Source: Tanypteryx hageni (lineage: Eukaryota; Arthropoda; Insecta; Odonata; Petaluridae). Taken from it: a stretch of 64,000 nt of DNA. The notes beneath the pieces are model-generated. The model did not search any database, was not told where the DNA came from, and saw only the letters and a list, made by a program, of their open reading frames with translations. This document shows, piece by piece, positions 1-12,611 of the stretch (within the stretch, counting starts at the first letter, position 1; the number at the start of each line of letters is the position of its first letter). Made by a program: the position numbers and the translations under genes. The DNA lies in assembly GCA_028673005.1 (NCBI GenBank), contig CM054117.1, positions 2,046,001 to 2,110,000 on the forward strand, read 5' to 3'.

Positions 1-2363
1 CCTCTCTCCTTCCTCCACTCCTTCCGTCTTCCTCTCACTTCTTCCTCTCCTCTCTCCTTCTTCCATTCCTCCTGTCTTCCTGTCACTCCTTCCTCTTCTC
101 TCTTCTTCCTCCATTCCATCCGTCTTCCTCTCACTCCTTCCTCTCCTCTCTCCTTCCTCCACTCCTCCCGTCTTCCTCTCACTTCTTCCTTTACTCTCTC
201 CTTCCTCCATTCCTCCCTTCTTTCTCTCACTCCATCCTCTCCTCTCTCCTTCCTCCACTCCTCCCGTGTTACTCTCACTCATTCCTCACCTCCCTCTTTC
301 CTCCAAACCTCTGTCTTCCTCTCACTTCTTCTTATCCTCTCTCCTTCCTCCATTCCTCCCGTCTTCCTCTCACTCCTTCCATTGCTCTCTCTATCCTCCA
401 CTCTTCTGTCTTCCTCTCAATCCTTCCTCTTCTCTCTCGATCCTCCTTTCCCCCTGTTTTCCTCTCACTTCTTCCTCTCCTCTCTCCTTCCTCCATTCCT
501 CCCGTCTTCCTCTCACTCCTTCCTCCTCTCTCTCCTTCCTCCATTCCTCCCGTTTTCCTCACACTCCTTCCTCTCCTCTCTCCTTCCTCCATTCCTCCCG
601 TCTTCCTCTCTTTCCTTCCTCTCCTCTCTCTTTCCTCCAATCCTCTGTCTTCCTCTTATTTCTTATTTTTATTTCTCCTTCCTCTACTCCTCCCGTCTTC
701 CGCTCACTCCTTCCTCTCCTCTGTCCTTCCTCCACTCCTTCCGTCTTCCTCTCACTTCTTCCTCTCCTCTATCATTCCTCCACTCCTCTGTCTTCCTCTC
801 ACTCCTTCCTCTTCTCTCTCCTTCCTCCACTCATCCCGTCTTCCTCTCACTTCTTCCTTTACTCTCTCCTTCCTCCATTCCTCCCTTCTTCCTCTCACTC
901 TTTCCTCTCCTCTCTTCTTCCTCCACACCTCCCGTGTTACTCTCACTCATTTTTCACCTCCCTCTTTCCTCCAATCCTCTGTCTTCCTCTCACTTCTTCT
1001 TATCCTCTCTCCTTCCTCCATTCCTCCCGTTTTCCTCAAACTCCTTCCTCTCCTCTCTCCTTCCTCCATTCCTCACGTCTTCCTATCACTTCTTCCTCTC
1101 CTCTCTCCTTCCTCCACTCATCCCGTCTTCCTCTCACTTCTTCCTTTACTCTCTCCTTCCTCCATTCCTCCCTTCTTCCTCTCACTCCTTCTTCTCCTCT
1201 CTCCTTCCTCCACTCCTCCCGTGTTACTCTCACTCATTCCTCACCTCCCTCTTTCCTCCAATCCTCTGTCTTCCTCTCACTTCTTCTTATACTCTCTCCT
1301 TCCTCCATTCCTCCCGTCTTCCTCTCACTCCTTCCATTGCTCTCTCTTTCCTCCACTCCACTGTCTTCCTCTCAATCCTTCCTCTTCTCTCTCGATCCTC
1401 CATTCCCCCTGTTTTCCTCTCACTTTTTCCTCTCCTCTCTCCTTCCTCCATTCCTTCCTTCTTCCTCTCACTCCTTCCTCTCCTCTCTCCTTCCTCCAAT
1501 AATCCCGTCTTCCTCTCACTTCTTCCTCTCCTCTATCATTCCTCCACTCCTCCCGTCTTCCTATCTTTCCTACCTCTCCTCTCTCTTTCCTCCAATCCTC
1601 CCGTCTTCCTCTCACTCCTTCCATTGCTCTCTCTTTCCTCCACTCTACTGTCTTCCTCTCAATCCTACCTCTTCTCTCTCCTTCATCCATTCCTCCTGTT
1701 TTCCTCTCACTTCTTCCTCTCCTCTCTCCTTCCTCCATTCCTACATTCTTCCTCACACTACTTCCTCTCCTCTCTCTATCCACCACTCTTCTGTCTTCCT
1801 CTCACTCCTTCCTCTCCTCTCTCCTTCCTCCACTCATCCCGTCTTCCTCTCACTTCTTCCTCTCCCATCTCCTTCCTCCTTTCCTCCTGTCTTTCTCTCA
1901 CTCATTCCTCTCCTCGCTCATTCTTCCACTCCTCTGTCTTCCTCTCACTTCTTCCTCTCCTCTCTCCTTCCTCTACTCCTCCAGTTTTCCTCTCACACCT
2001 TCCTCTCCTCTCTCTTTCCTCCACTCTTCTGTCATCCTCTCACTTCTTCTTATCCTCTCTCCTTCCTCCATTCCTCCCGTCTTCCTCTCACTCTTTCCAT
2101 TCCTCTCTCTTTCCTCCATTCCTCTGCCTTCCTCACAATCCTTTCTCTTTTCTCTCCTTCCTCCATTACTCCCGTCTTCCTCTCACTCTTTCCTCTCCTC
2201 TCTTCTTCCTCGATACCTCCCGTCTTCCTCTCACTTCTTCCTCTTCTCTCTACTTCCTCCATTCCTCCCGTTTTCCTCACACTCCTTCCTCTCCTCTCTC
2301 CTTCCTCCACTCCTTCCGTCTTCCTCACACTTCTTCCTCTCCTCTCTCCTTCCTCCATTCCTC
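1..2363 (+). repeat. Duplicated satellite block, copy 1
   Basis: This block recurs at a constant offset of 6,052 bp. By eye I found only two substitutions over about 2.36 kb (G646 versus T6698, C1196 versus G7248). Homology stops at 2,364, where CTCTG replaces CTCCT. The left limit is cut by the window edge, so the duplicated block may be longer. Confidence 0.93.
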
Positions 2364-5300
2364 TGTCTTCCTCTCACTCCTTCCTCTCCTCTCTTCTTCC
2401 TCGATACCTCTCGTCATCCTCTCACTTTTTCCTCTCCTCTCTAATTCCTCAACTCCTCCCGTCTTCCTCTCACTCCCTCCCTTCCTCTCTCTTTCCTCCA
2501 CTCCTCCCGTCTTCCTCTCACTTCTTCCTCTTCTCTCTACTTCCTCCATTCCTCCCGTTTTCCTCTCACTTCTTTCTCTCCTCTCTCCTTTTTCCATTTC
2601 TCCCGTCTTCCTCTCACTCCTTCCTCTCCTCTCTCCTTCCTCCATTCATCCCGTCTTCCTCTCACTTCTTCCTCTCCCCTCTCCTTCCTCCACTCCTCCT
2701 GTCTTCCTCTCACTCCTTCCTCTCCTCGCTCATTCTTCCACTCCTCTGTCTTCCTCTCACTTCTTCCTCTCGTCTCTCCTTCCTCTACGTCCTCCCGTTT
2801 TCCTATCACACCTTCCTCTCCTCTCTCTATCCTCCACTCCTCTTCATCCTCTCACTTCTTCTTATCCTCTCTCCTTCCTCCATTCCTCTCTCTTTCATCC
2901 ATTCCTCTGCCTTCCTCTCAATCCTTCCTCTTCTCTCTCCTTCCTCCATTCCTTCCGTCTTCCTCTCACTCCTTCCTCTCCTCTCTCCTTCCTCCTATCA
3001 TCCCGTCTTCCTCTCACTTCTTCCTCTCCTCTATCATTCCTCCCCTCCTCCCGTCTTCCTCTCTTTCCTTCCTCTCCTCTCTCTTTCCTCCAATCCTCTG
3101 TCTTTTTCTCACTTCTTCTTATCCTCTCTCCTTCTTCCATTCCTCCTGTCTTCCTGTCACTCCTTCCTCTTCTCTCTTCTTCCTCCATTCCTTCCGTCTT
3201 CCTCTCACTCCTTCCCCTCCTCTCTCCTTCCTCCACTCCTCCCGTCTTCCTCTCACTTCTTCCTTTACTCTCTCCTTCCTCCATTCCTCCCTTCTTCCTC
3301 TCACTCCTTCCTCTCCTCTCTCCTTCCTCAACGCCTCCCGTGTTACTCTCACTCATTCCTCACCTCCCTCTTTCCTCCAATCCTCTGTCTTCCTCTCATT
3401 TCTTATTTTCCTTTCTCCTTCCTCTACTCCTCCCGTCTTCCTCTCACTCCTTCCATTGCTCTCTCTTTCCTCCACTCCACTGTCTTCCTCTCAATCCTTC
3501 CTCTTCTCTCTCGATCCTCCATTCCCCCTGTTTTCCTCTCACTTCTTCCTCTCCTCTCTCCTTCCTCCATTCCTTCCTTCTTCCTCTCACTCCTTCCTCT
3601 CCTCTCTCCTTCCTCCAATAATCCCGTCTTCTTCTCACTTCTTCCTCTCCTCTATCATTCCTCCACTCCTCCCGTCTTCCTATCTTTCCTAACTCTCCTC
3701 TCTCTTTCCTCCAATCCTCTGTCTTTTTCTCACTTCTTCTTATCCTCTCTCCTTCCTCCATTCCTTCCGTCTTCCTCTCACTCCTTCCATTGCTCTCTCT
3801 TTCCTCCACTCTACTGTCTTCCTCTCAATCCTTCCTCTTCTCTCTCCTTCATCCATTCCTCCTGTTTTCCTCTCACTTCTTCCTCTCCTCTCTCCTTCCT
3901 CCATTCCTTCCTTCTTCCTCACACTACTTCCTCTCCTCTCTCCTTCCTCCAATCATCCCGTCTTCCTTTCACTTCTTCCTCTCCTCTATCATTCCTCCAT
4001 TCCTCCCGTCTTCCTATCTTTCCTTCCTCTCCTCTCTCTTTCCTCCAATCCTCTGTCTTCCTCTCACTTCTTCTTATCCTCTCTCCTTCCTCCATTTCTC
4101 CCGTCTTCCTCTCACTCCTTCCTCTCCTCTCTTCTTCCTCGATACCTCCCGTCTTCCTCTCACTTCTTCCTCTTCTCTCTACTTCCTCCATTCATCCCGT
4201 TTTCCTCATACTCCTTCCTCTCCTCTCTCCTTCCTCCACTCCTTCCGTCTTCCTCTCACTTCTTCCTCTCCTCTCTCCTTCCTCCATTTCTCCTGTCTTC
4301 CTGACACTCCTTCCTCTTCTCTCTTCTTCCTCCATTCCTTCCGTCTTCCTCGCACTCCTTCCTCTCCTCTCTCCTTCCTCCATTCCTCCCGTTTTCCTCA
4401 AACTCCTTCCTCTCCTCTCTCCTTCCTCCACTCCTCCCGCCTTCCTCTCAATTCTTCCTCTCCTCTCTCATTCCTCCACTCCTCTGTCTTCCTCTCACTC
4501 CTTCCTCTTCTCTCTCCTTCCTCCACTCATCCCGTCTTCCTCTCACTTCTTCCTTTACTCTCTCCTTCCTCCATTTTTCCCTTCTTCCTCTCACTCCTTC
4601 CTCTCCTCTCTCCTTCCTGGAATCCTCCCGCCTTCCTCTCACTCCATACTCTCTTCTCTCCTTCCTCCACTCCTCCCGTCTTCCTCTCACTCCTTCCTCT
4701 CCTCTCTCTTTCCTCGATACCTCCCGTCTTCCTCTCACTCCTTCCCCTCCTCTCTCTTTCCTCCACTCCTCCCGTGTTCCTCTCACTACTTTCTCTCCTC
4801 TGTCTATCCTCCACTCTTCTGTCTTCCTCTCACTTCTTCTCTCTCCTCACTCCTTCCATTCCTCCCGTCTTCCTCTCACTTCTTCTTCTCCTCTCTCCTT
4901 CCTCTACTCCTCCCGTCTTCCTCTCACTCCTTCCATTCCTCTCTCTTTCCTCCATTCCTCTGTCTTCCTCACAATCCATTCTCTTTTCTCTCCTTCCTCC
5001 ATTACTCCCGTCTTCCTCTCACTCCTTCCTCTCCTCTCTTCTTCCACGATACCTCCCGTCTTCCTCTCACTTCTTCCTCTCCTCTCTCTATCCTCCACTC
5101 CTCGGTCTTCCTCTCACTTCTTTCTCTCCTCTCTCCTTTTTCCATTTCTCCCGTCTTCCTCTCACTCCTTCCTCTCCTCTCTCCTTCCTCCATTCATCCC
5201 GTCTTCCTCTCACTTCTTCCTCTCCCCTCTCCTTCCTCCACTCCTCCTGTCTTCCTCTCACTCCTTATTCTCCTCGCTCATTCTTCAACTCCTCTGTCTT

Positions 5301-6052
5301 CCTCTCACTTCTTCCTATCGTCTCTCCTTCCTCCACTCCTTCCGTCTTCCTCTCACTTCTTCCTCTCCTCTATCATTCCTCCACTCCTCCCGTCTTCCTC
5401 TCTTTCCTTCCTCTCCTCTCTCTTTCCTCCAATCCTCTTCATCCTCTCACTTCTTCTTATACTCTCTCCTTCCTCCATTCCTCTCTCTTTCATCCACTCC
5501 TCTGTCTTCCTCTCAATCCTTCCTCTTCTCTCTCCTTCCTCCATTACTCCTGTTTTCCTCTCACTTCTTCCTCTCCTCTATACTTCCTCCATTCCTTCCG
5601 TCTTCCTCTCACTCCTTCCTCTCCTCTCTCCTTCCTCCACTCATCCCGTCTTCCTCTCACTTCTTCCTCTCCTCTATCATTCCTCCACTCCTCCCGTCTT
5701 CCTCTCTTTCCTTCCTCTCCTCTCTCTTTCCTCCAATCCTCTGTCTTCCTCTCATTTCTTATTTTCCTTTCTCCTTCCTCTACTCCTCCCGTCTTCCGCT
5801 CACTCCTTCCTCTCCTCTCTCCTTCCTCCACTCCTTCCGTCTTCCTCTCACTTCTTCCTCGCCTCTATCACTCCTCCACTCCTCCCGTCTTCCTCTCACT
5901 TCTTCCTCTCCTCTATCTTTCCTCCACTCCTCCCGTCTTCCTCTCTTTCCTTCCTCTCCTCTCTCTTTCCTCCAACCCTCTGTCTTCCTCTCATTTCTTA
6001 TTTTCCTTTCTCCTTCCTCTACTCCTCCCGTTTTCCTCACACTCCTTCCTCT

Positions 6053-8415
6053 CCTCTCTCCTTCCTCCACTCCTTCCGTCTTCCTCTCACTTCTTCCTCT
6101 CCTCTCTCCTTCTTCCATTCCTCCTGTCTTCCTGTCACTCCTTCCTCTTCTCTCTTCTTCCTCCATTCCATCCGTCTTCCTCTCACTCCTTCCTCTCCTC
6201 TCTCCTTCCTCCACTCCTCCCGTCTTCCTCTCACTTCTTCCTTTACTCTCTCCTTCCTCCATTCCTCCCTTCTTTCTCTCACTCCATCCTCTCCTCTCTC
6301 CTTCCTCCACTCCTCCCGTGTTACTCTCACTCATTCCTCACCTCCCTCTTTCCTCCAAACCTCTGTCTTCCTCTCACTTCTTCTTATCCTCTCTCCTTCC
6401 TCCATTCCTCCCGTCTTCCTCTCACTCCTTCCATTGCTCTCTCTATCCTCCACTCTTCTGTCTTCCTCTCAATCCTTCCTCTTCTCTCTCGATCCTCCTT
6501 TCCCCCTGTTTTCCTCTCACTTCTTCCTCTCCTCTCTCCTTCCTCCATTCCTCCCGTCTTCCTCTCACTCCTTCCTCCTCTCTCTCCTTCCTCCATTCCT
6601 CCCGTTTTCCTCACACTCCTTCCTCTCCTCTCTCCTTCCTCCATTCCTCCCGTCTTCCTCTCTTTCCTTCCTCTCCTCTCTCTTTCCTCCAATCCTCTTT
6701 CTTCCTCTTATTTCTTATTTTTATTTCTCCTTCCTCTACTCCTCCCGTCTTCCGCTCACTCCTTCCTCTCCTCTGTCCTTCCTCCACTCCTTCCGTCTTC
6801 CTCTCACTTCTTCCTCTCCTCTATCATTCCTCCACTCCTCTGTCTTCCTCTCACTCCTTCCTCTTCTCTCTCCTTCCTCCACTCATCCCGTCTTCCTCTC
6901 ACTTCTTCCTTTACTCTCTCCTTCCTCCATTCCTCCCTTCTTCCTCTCACTCTTTCCTCTCCTCTCTTCTTCCTCCACACCTCCCGTGTTACTCTCACTC
7001 ATTTTTCACCTCCCTCTTTCCTCCAATCCTCTGTCTTCCTCTCACTTCTTCTTATCCTCTCTCCTTCCTCCATTCCTCCCGTTTTCCTCAAACTCCTTCC
7101 TCTCCTCTCTCCTTCCTCCATTCCTCACGTCTTCCTATCACTTCTTCCTCTCCTCTCTCCTTCCTCCACTCATCCCGTCTTCCTCTCACTTCTTCCTTTA
7201 CTCTCTCCTTCCTCCATTCCTCCCTTCTTCCTCTCACTCCTTCTTCTGCTCTCTCCTTCCTCCACTCCTCCCGTGTTACTCTCACTCATTCCTCACCTCC
7301 CTCTTTCCTCCAATCCTCTGTCTTCCTCTCACTTCTTCTTATACTCTCTCCTTCCTCCATTCCTCCCGTCTTCCTCTCACTCCTTCCATTGCTCTCTCTT
7401 TCCTCCACTCCACTGTCTTCCTCTCAATCCTTCCTCTTCTCTCTCGATCCTCCATTCCCCCTGTTTTCCTCTCACTTTTTCCTCTCCTCTCTCCTTCCTC
7501 CATTCCTTCCTTCTTCCTCTCACTCCTTCCTCTCCTCTCTCCTTCCTCCAATAATCCCGTCTTCCTCTCACTTCTTCCTCTCCTCTATCATTCCTCCACT
7601 CCTCCCGTCTTCCTATCTTTCCTACCTCTCCTCTCTCTTTCCTCCAATCCTCCCGTCTTCCTCTCACTCCTTCCATTGCTCTCTCTTTCCTCCACTCTAC
7701 TGTCTTCCTCTCAATCCTACCTCTTCTCTCTCCTTCATCCATTCCTCCTGTTTTCCTCTCACTTCTTCCTCTCCTCTCTCCTTCCTCCATTCCTACATTC
7801 TTCCTCACACTACTTCCTCTCCTCTCTCTATCCACCACTCTTCTGTCTTCCTCTCACTCCTTCCTCTCCTCTCTCCTTCCTCCACTCATCCCGTCTTCCT
7901 CTCACTTCTTCCTCTCCCATCTCCTTCCTCCTTTCCTCCTGTCTTTCTCTCACTCATTCCTCTCCTCGCTCATTCTTCCACTCCTCTGTCTTCCTCTCAC
8001 TTCTTCCTCTCCTCTCTCCTTCCTCTACTCCTCCAGTTTTCCTCTCACACCTTCCTCTCCTCTCTCTTTCCTCCACTCTTCTGTCATCCTCTCACTTCTT
8101 CTTATCCTCTCTCCTTCCTCCATTCCTCCCGTCTTCCTCTCACTCTTTCCATTCCTCTCTCTTTCCTCCATTCCTCTGCCTTCCTCACAATCCTTTCTCT
8201 TTTCTCTCCTTCCTCCATTACTCCCGTCTTCCTCTCACTCTTTCCTCTCCTCTCTTCTTCCTCGATACCTCCCGTCTTCCTCTCACTTCTTCCTCTTCTC
8301 TCTACTTCCTCCATTCCTCCCGTTTTCCTCACACTCCTTCCTCTCCTCTCTCCTTCCTCCACTCCTTCCGTCTTCCTCACACTTCTTCCTCTCCTCTCTC
8401 CTTCCTCCATTCCTC
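6053..8415 (+). repeat. Duplicated satellite block, copy 2
   Basis: Near-identical partner of 1-2,363. The near-perfect match in fast-evolving satellite points to a recent unequal exchange or amplification. Confidence 0.93.
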
Positions 8416-11400
8416 CTGTCTTCCTGTCACTCCTTCCTCTTCTCTCTTCTTCCTCCATTCCATCCGTCTTCCTCTCACTCCTTCCTCTCCTCTCTCCTTC
8501 CTCCATTCCTCCCGTTTCCTCAAACTCCTTCCTCTCCTCTCTCCTTCCTCCACTCATCCCGTCTTCCTCTCACTTCTTCCTCTCCTCTCTCATTCCTCCA
8601 CTCCTCTGTCTTCCTCTCACTCCTTCCTCTCCTCTCTCCTTCCTCCACTCCTCCAGTGTTACTCTCACTCATTCCTCACCTCCCTCTTTCCTCCAATCCT
8701 CTGTCTTCCACTCACTTCTTCTTATCCTCTCTCCTTCCTACATTCCTCCCGTCTTCCTCTCACTCCTTCCTCTCCTCTCTTCTTCCTCGATACCTACCGT
8801 CTTCCTCTCACTTCTTCCTCTTCTCTCTACTTCCTCCATTCCTCCCTTCTTTCTCTCACTCCTTCCTCTCCTCTCTCCTTCCTCCACTCCTCCCGTGTTA
8901 CTCTCACTCATTCCTCACCTCCCTCTTTCCTCCAATCCTGTGTCTTCCTCTCACTTCTTCTTATCCTCTCTCCTTCCTCCATTCCTCCCGTCTTCCTCTC
9001 ACTCCTTCTATTGCTCTCTCTTTCCTCCAGTCCACTGTCTTCCTCTCAATCCTTTCTCTTCTCTCTCGATCCTCCATTCCTCCTGTCTTCCTCTCACTCC
9101 TTCCTCATCTCTCTCCTTCCTCCATTAATCCTAATTTCCTCCCACTCCTTCCTCTTCTCTCTTCTTCCTCCATTCCTTCCATCTTCCTCTCACTTCTTCC
9201 TCTCCTCTCTCCTTCCTCCATTCCTCCCGTTTTCCTCAAACTCCTTCCTCTCCTCTCTCCTTCCTCCATTCCTCACGTCTTCCTCTCACTTCTTCCTCTC
9301 CTCTCTCCTTCCTCCACTCATCCCGTCTTCCTCTCACTTCTTCCTTTACTCTCTCCTTCCTCCATTCCTCCCTTCTTCCTCTCACTCCTTCTTCTCCTCT
9401 CTCCTTCCTCCACTCCTCCCGTGTTACTCTCACTCATTCCTCACCTCCCTCTTTCCTCCAATCCTCTGTCTTCCTCTAACTTCTTCTTATACTCTCTCCT
9501 TCCTCCATTCCTCCCGTCTTCCTCTCACTCCTTCCATTGCTCTCTCTTTTCTCCACTCCACTGTCTTCCTCTCAATCCTATCTCTTCTCTCTCGATCCTC
9601 CATTCCTCCTGTCTTCCTCTCACTCCTTCCTCCTCTCTCTCCTTCCTCCATTCCTCCTGTTTTCTTCTCACTCCTTCCTCTTCTCTCTCCTTCCTCCACT
9701 CATCCTGTCTTCCTCTCACTCCTTCCTCTCCTCTCTCCTTCCTCCATTCCTCCTGTCTTCCTTTCACTCCTTCCTCCATTCCTCCCGTTTTCCTCACACT
9801 CCTTCCTCTTCTCTCTTTCCTCCACTCCTTCCGTCTTCCTCACACTTCTTCCTCTCCTCTCTCCTTCCTCCATTCCTCCTGTCTTCCTGTCACTCCTTCC
9901 TCTTCTCTCTTCTTCCTCCATTCCTTCCGTCTTCCTCTCACTCCTTCCTCTCCTCTCTCCTTCCTCCATTCCTCCCGTTTCCTCAAACTCCTTCCTCTCC
10001 TCTCTCCTTCCTCCACTCATCCCGTCTTCCTCTCACTTCTTCCTCTCCTCTCTCATTCCTCCACTCCTCTGTCTTCCTCTCACTCCTTCCTCTCCTCTCT
10101 CCTTCCTCCACTCCTCCAGTGTTACTCTCACTCAATCCTCACCTCCCTCTTTCCTCCAATCCTCTGTCTTCTTCTCACTTCTTCTTATCCTCTCTCCTTC
10201 CTCCATTCCTCCCGTCTTCCTCTCACTCCTTCTATTGCTCTCTCTTTCCTCCACTCCACTGTCTTCCTCTCAATCCTTTCTCTTCTCTCTCGATCCTCCA
10301 TTCCTCCTGTCTTCCTCTCACTCCTTCCTCCTCTCTCTCCTTCCTCCATTCCTCCTAATTTCCTCTCACTCCTTCCTCTTCTCTCTTCTTCCTCCATTCC
10401 TTCCATCTTCCTCTCACTCCTTCCTCTCCTCTCTCCTTCCTCCATTCCTCCCGTTTTCCTCAAACTCCTTCCTCTCCTCTCTCCTTCCTCCATTCCTCAC
10501 GTCTTCCTCTCACTTCTTCCTCTCCTCTCTCCTTCCTCCACTCATCTTGTCTTCCTCTCACTTCTTCCTTTACTCTCTCCTTCCTCCATTCCTCCCTTCT
10601 TCCTCTCACTCCTTCTTCTCCTCTCTCCTTCCTCCACTCCTCCCGTGTTACTCTCACTCATTCCTCACCTCCCTCTTTCCTCCAATCCTCTGTCTTCCTC
10701 TCACTTCTTCTTATACTCTCTCCTTCCTCCATTCCTCCCGTCTTCCTCTCACTCCTTCCATTGCTCTCTCTTTCCTCCACTCCCCTGTCTTCCTCTCAAT
10801 CCTATCTCTTCTCTCTCGATCCTCCATTCCTCCTGTCTTCCTCTCACTCCTTCCTCCTCTCTCTCCTTCCTCCATTCCTCCTGTTTTCCTCTCACTCCTT
10901 CCTCTTCTCTCTCCTTCCTCCACTCATCCCGTCTTCCTCTCACTCCTTCCTCTCCTCTCTCCTTCCTCCATTCCTCCTGTCTTCCTTTCACTCCTTCCTC
11001 CATTCCTCCCGTTTTTTTCACACTCCTTCCTCTCCTCCCTCCTTCCTCCACTACTTCCGTCTTCCTCTCACTTCTTCCTCTCCTCTCTCCTTCCTCCATT
11101 CCTCCTGTCTTCCTGTCACTCCTTCCTCTTCTCTCTTCTTCCTCAATTCCTTCCGTCTTCCTCTCACTCCTTCCTCTCCTCTCTCCTTCCTCCATTCCTC
11201 CCGTTTTCCTCAAATTCCTTCCTCTCCTCTCTCCTTCCTCCATTCCTCCCGTCTTCCTCTCACTTCTTCCTCTCCTCTCTCCTTCCTCCACTCATCCCGT
11301 CTTCCTCTCACTTCTTCCTTTACTCTCTCCTTCCTCCATTCCTCCCTTCTTCCTCTCACTCCTTCCTCTCCTCTCTCCTTCCTCCACTCCTCCCGTGTTA

Positions 11401-12611
11401 CTCTCACTCATTCCTCTCCTCTCTCCTTCCTCCATTCCTCCCGTCTTCCTCTCACTTCTTCCTCTCCTCTCTCCTTCCTCCACTAATCCCGTCTTCCTCT
11501 CACTTCTTCTTATCCTCTCTCCTTCCTCCATTCCTCCCGTCTTCCTCTCACTCCTTCCATTGATCTCTCTTTCCTCCACTCCACTGTCTTCCTCTCAATC
11601 CCTCCTCTTCTCTCTCCTTCATCCATTCCTCCTGTTTTCCTCTCACTTCTTCCTCTCTTCTCTCCTTCCTCCATTCCTCCCGTCTTCCTCTCACTCCTTC
11701 CTCTCCTCTCTCCTTCTTCCACTTCTCCCGTCTTCCTCTCAGTCCTTCCTCTCAACTCTCCTTCCTCCACTCCTCTGTCTTCCTCACAATCCTTCCTCTT
11801 CTCTTTCCTTCCTCCATTCCTTCCGTCTTCCTCTCACTCCTTCCTATCCTCTCTCCTTCCTCCAATCATCCCGTCTTCCTCTCACTTCTTCCTCTCCTCC
11901 ATCATTCCTCCATTCCTCCCGTCATCCTAACTTTCCTTCCTCACCTCTCTCTTTCCTCCAATCCTCTGTCTTCCTCTCACTTCTTCTTATCTTCTCTCCT
12001 TCCTCCATTCCTCCCTTATTTGTCTCACTCCTTCCATTGCCCTCTCTTTCCTCCAATCCACCTGTCTTCCTCTCACTCCTTACTCTTCTCTCTCCTTCCT
12101 CCAATCCTCCCGTCTTCTTCTCACTTCTTCCTCTCCTCTCTCCTTCCTCCATTCCTCCCGTCTTCCTCTCACTCCTTCCTCTCCTCTCTCCTTCTTCCAC
12201 TTCTCCCGTCTTCCTCTCAGTCCTTCCTCTCAACTCTCCTTCCTCCACTCCTCCCGTCTTCCTCTCACTTCTTCTTATCCTCTCTCCTTTCTCTATTCCT
12301 TACGTCTTCCTCTCACTCCTTCCATTGCTTTCTCTTTCCTCCACTCCTCTGTCTTCCTCTCAATCCTTCCTCTTCTCTCTCCTTCCTCCATTCCTTCCGT
12401 CTTCCTCTCACTCCTTCCTATCCTCTCTCCTTCCTCCAATCATCCCGTCTTCCTCTCACTTCTTCCTCTCCTCCATCATTCCTCCAATTCCTCCCGTATT
12501 CCTATCTTTCCTTCCTCTCCTCTCTCTTGCCTCCAATCCTCTGTCTTCCTCTCATTTCTTCTTATCCTCTCTCCTTCCTCCATTCCTCCCGTATTCCTCT
12601 CACGCCTTCCA

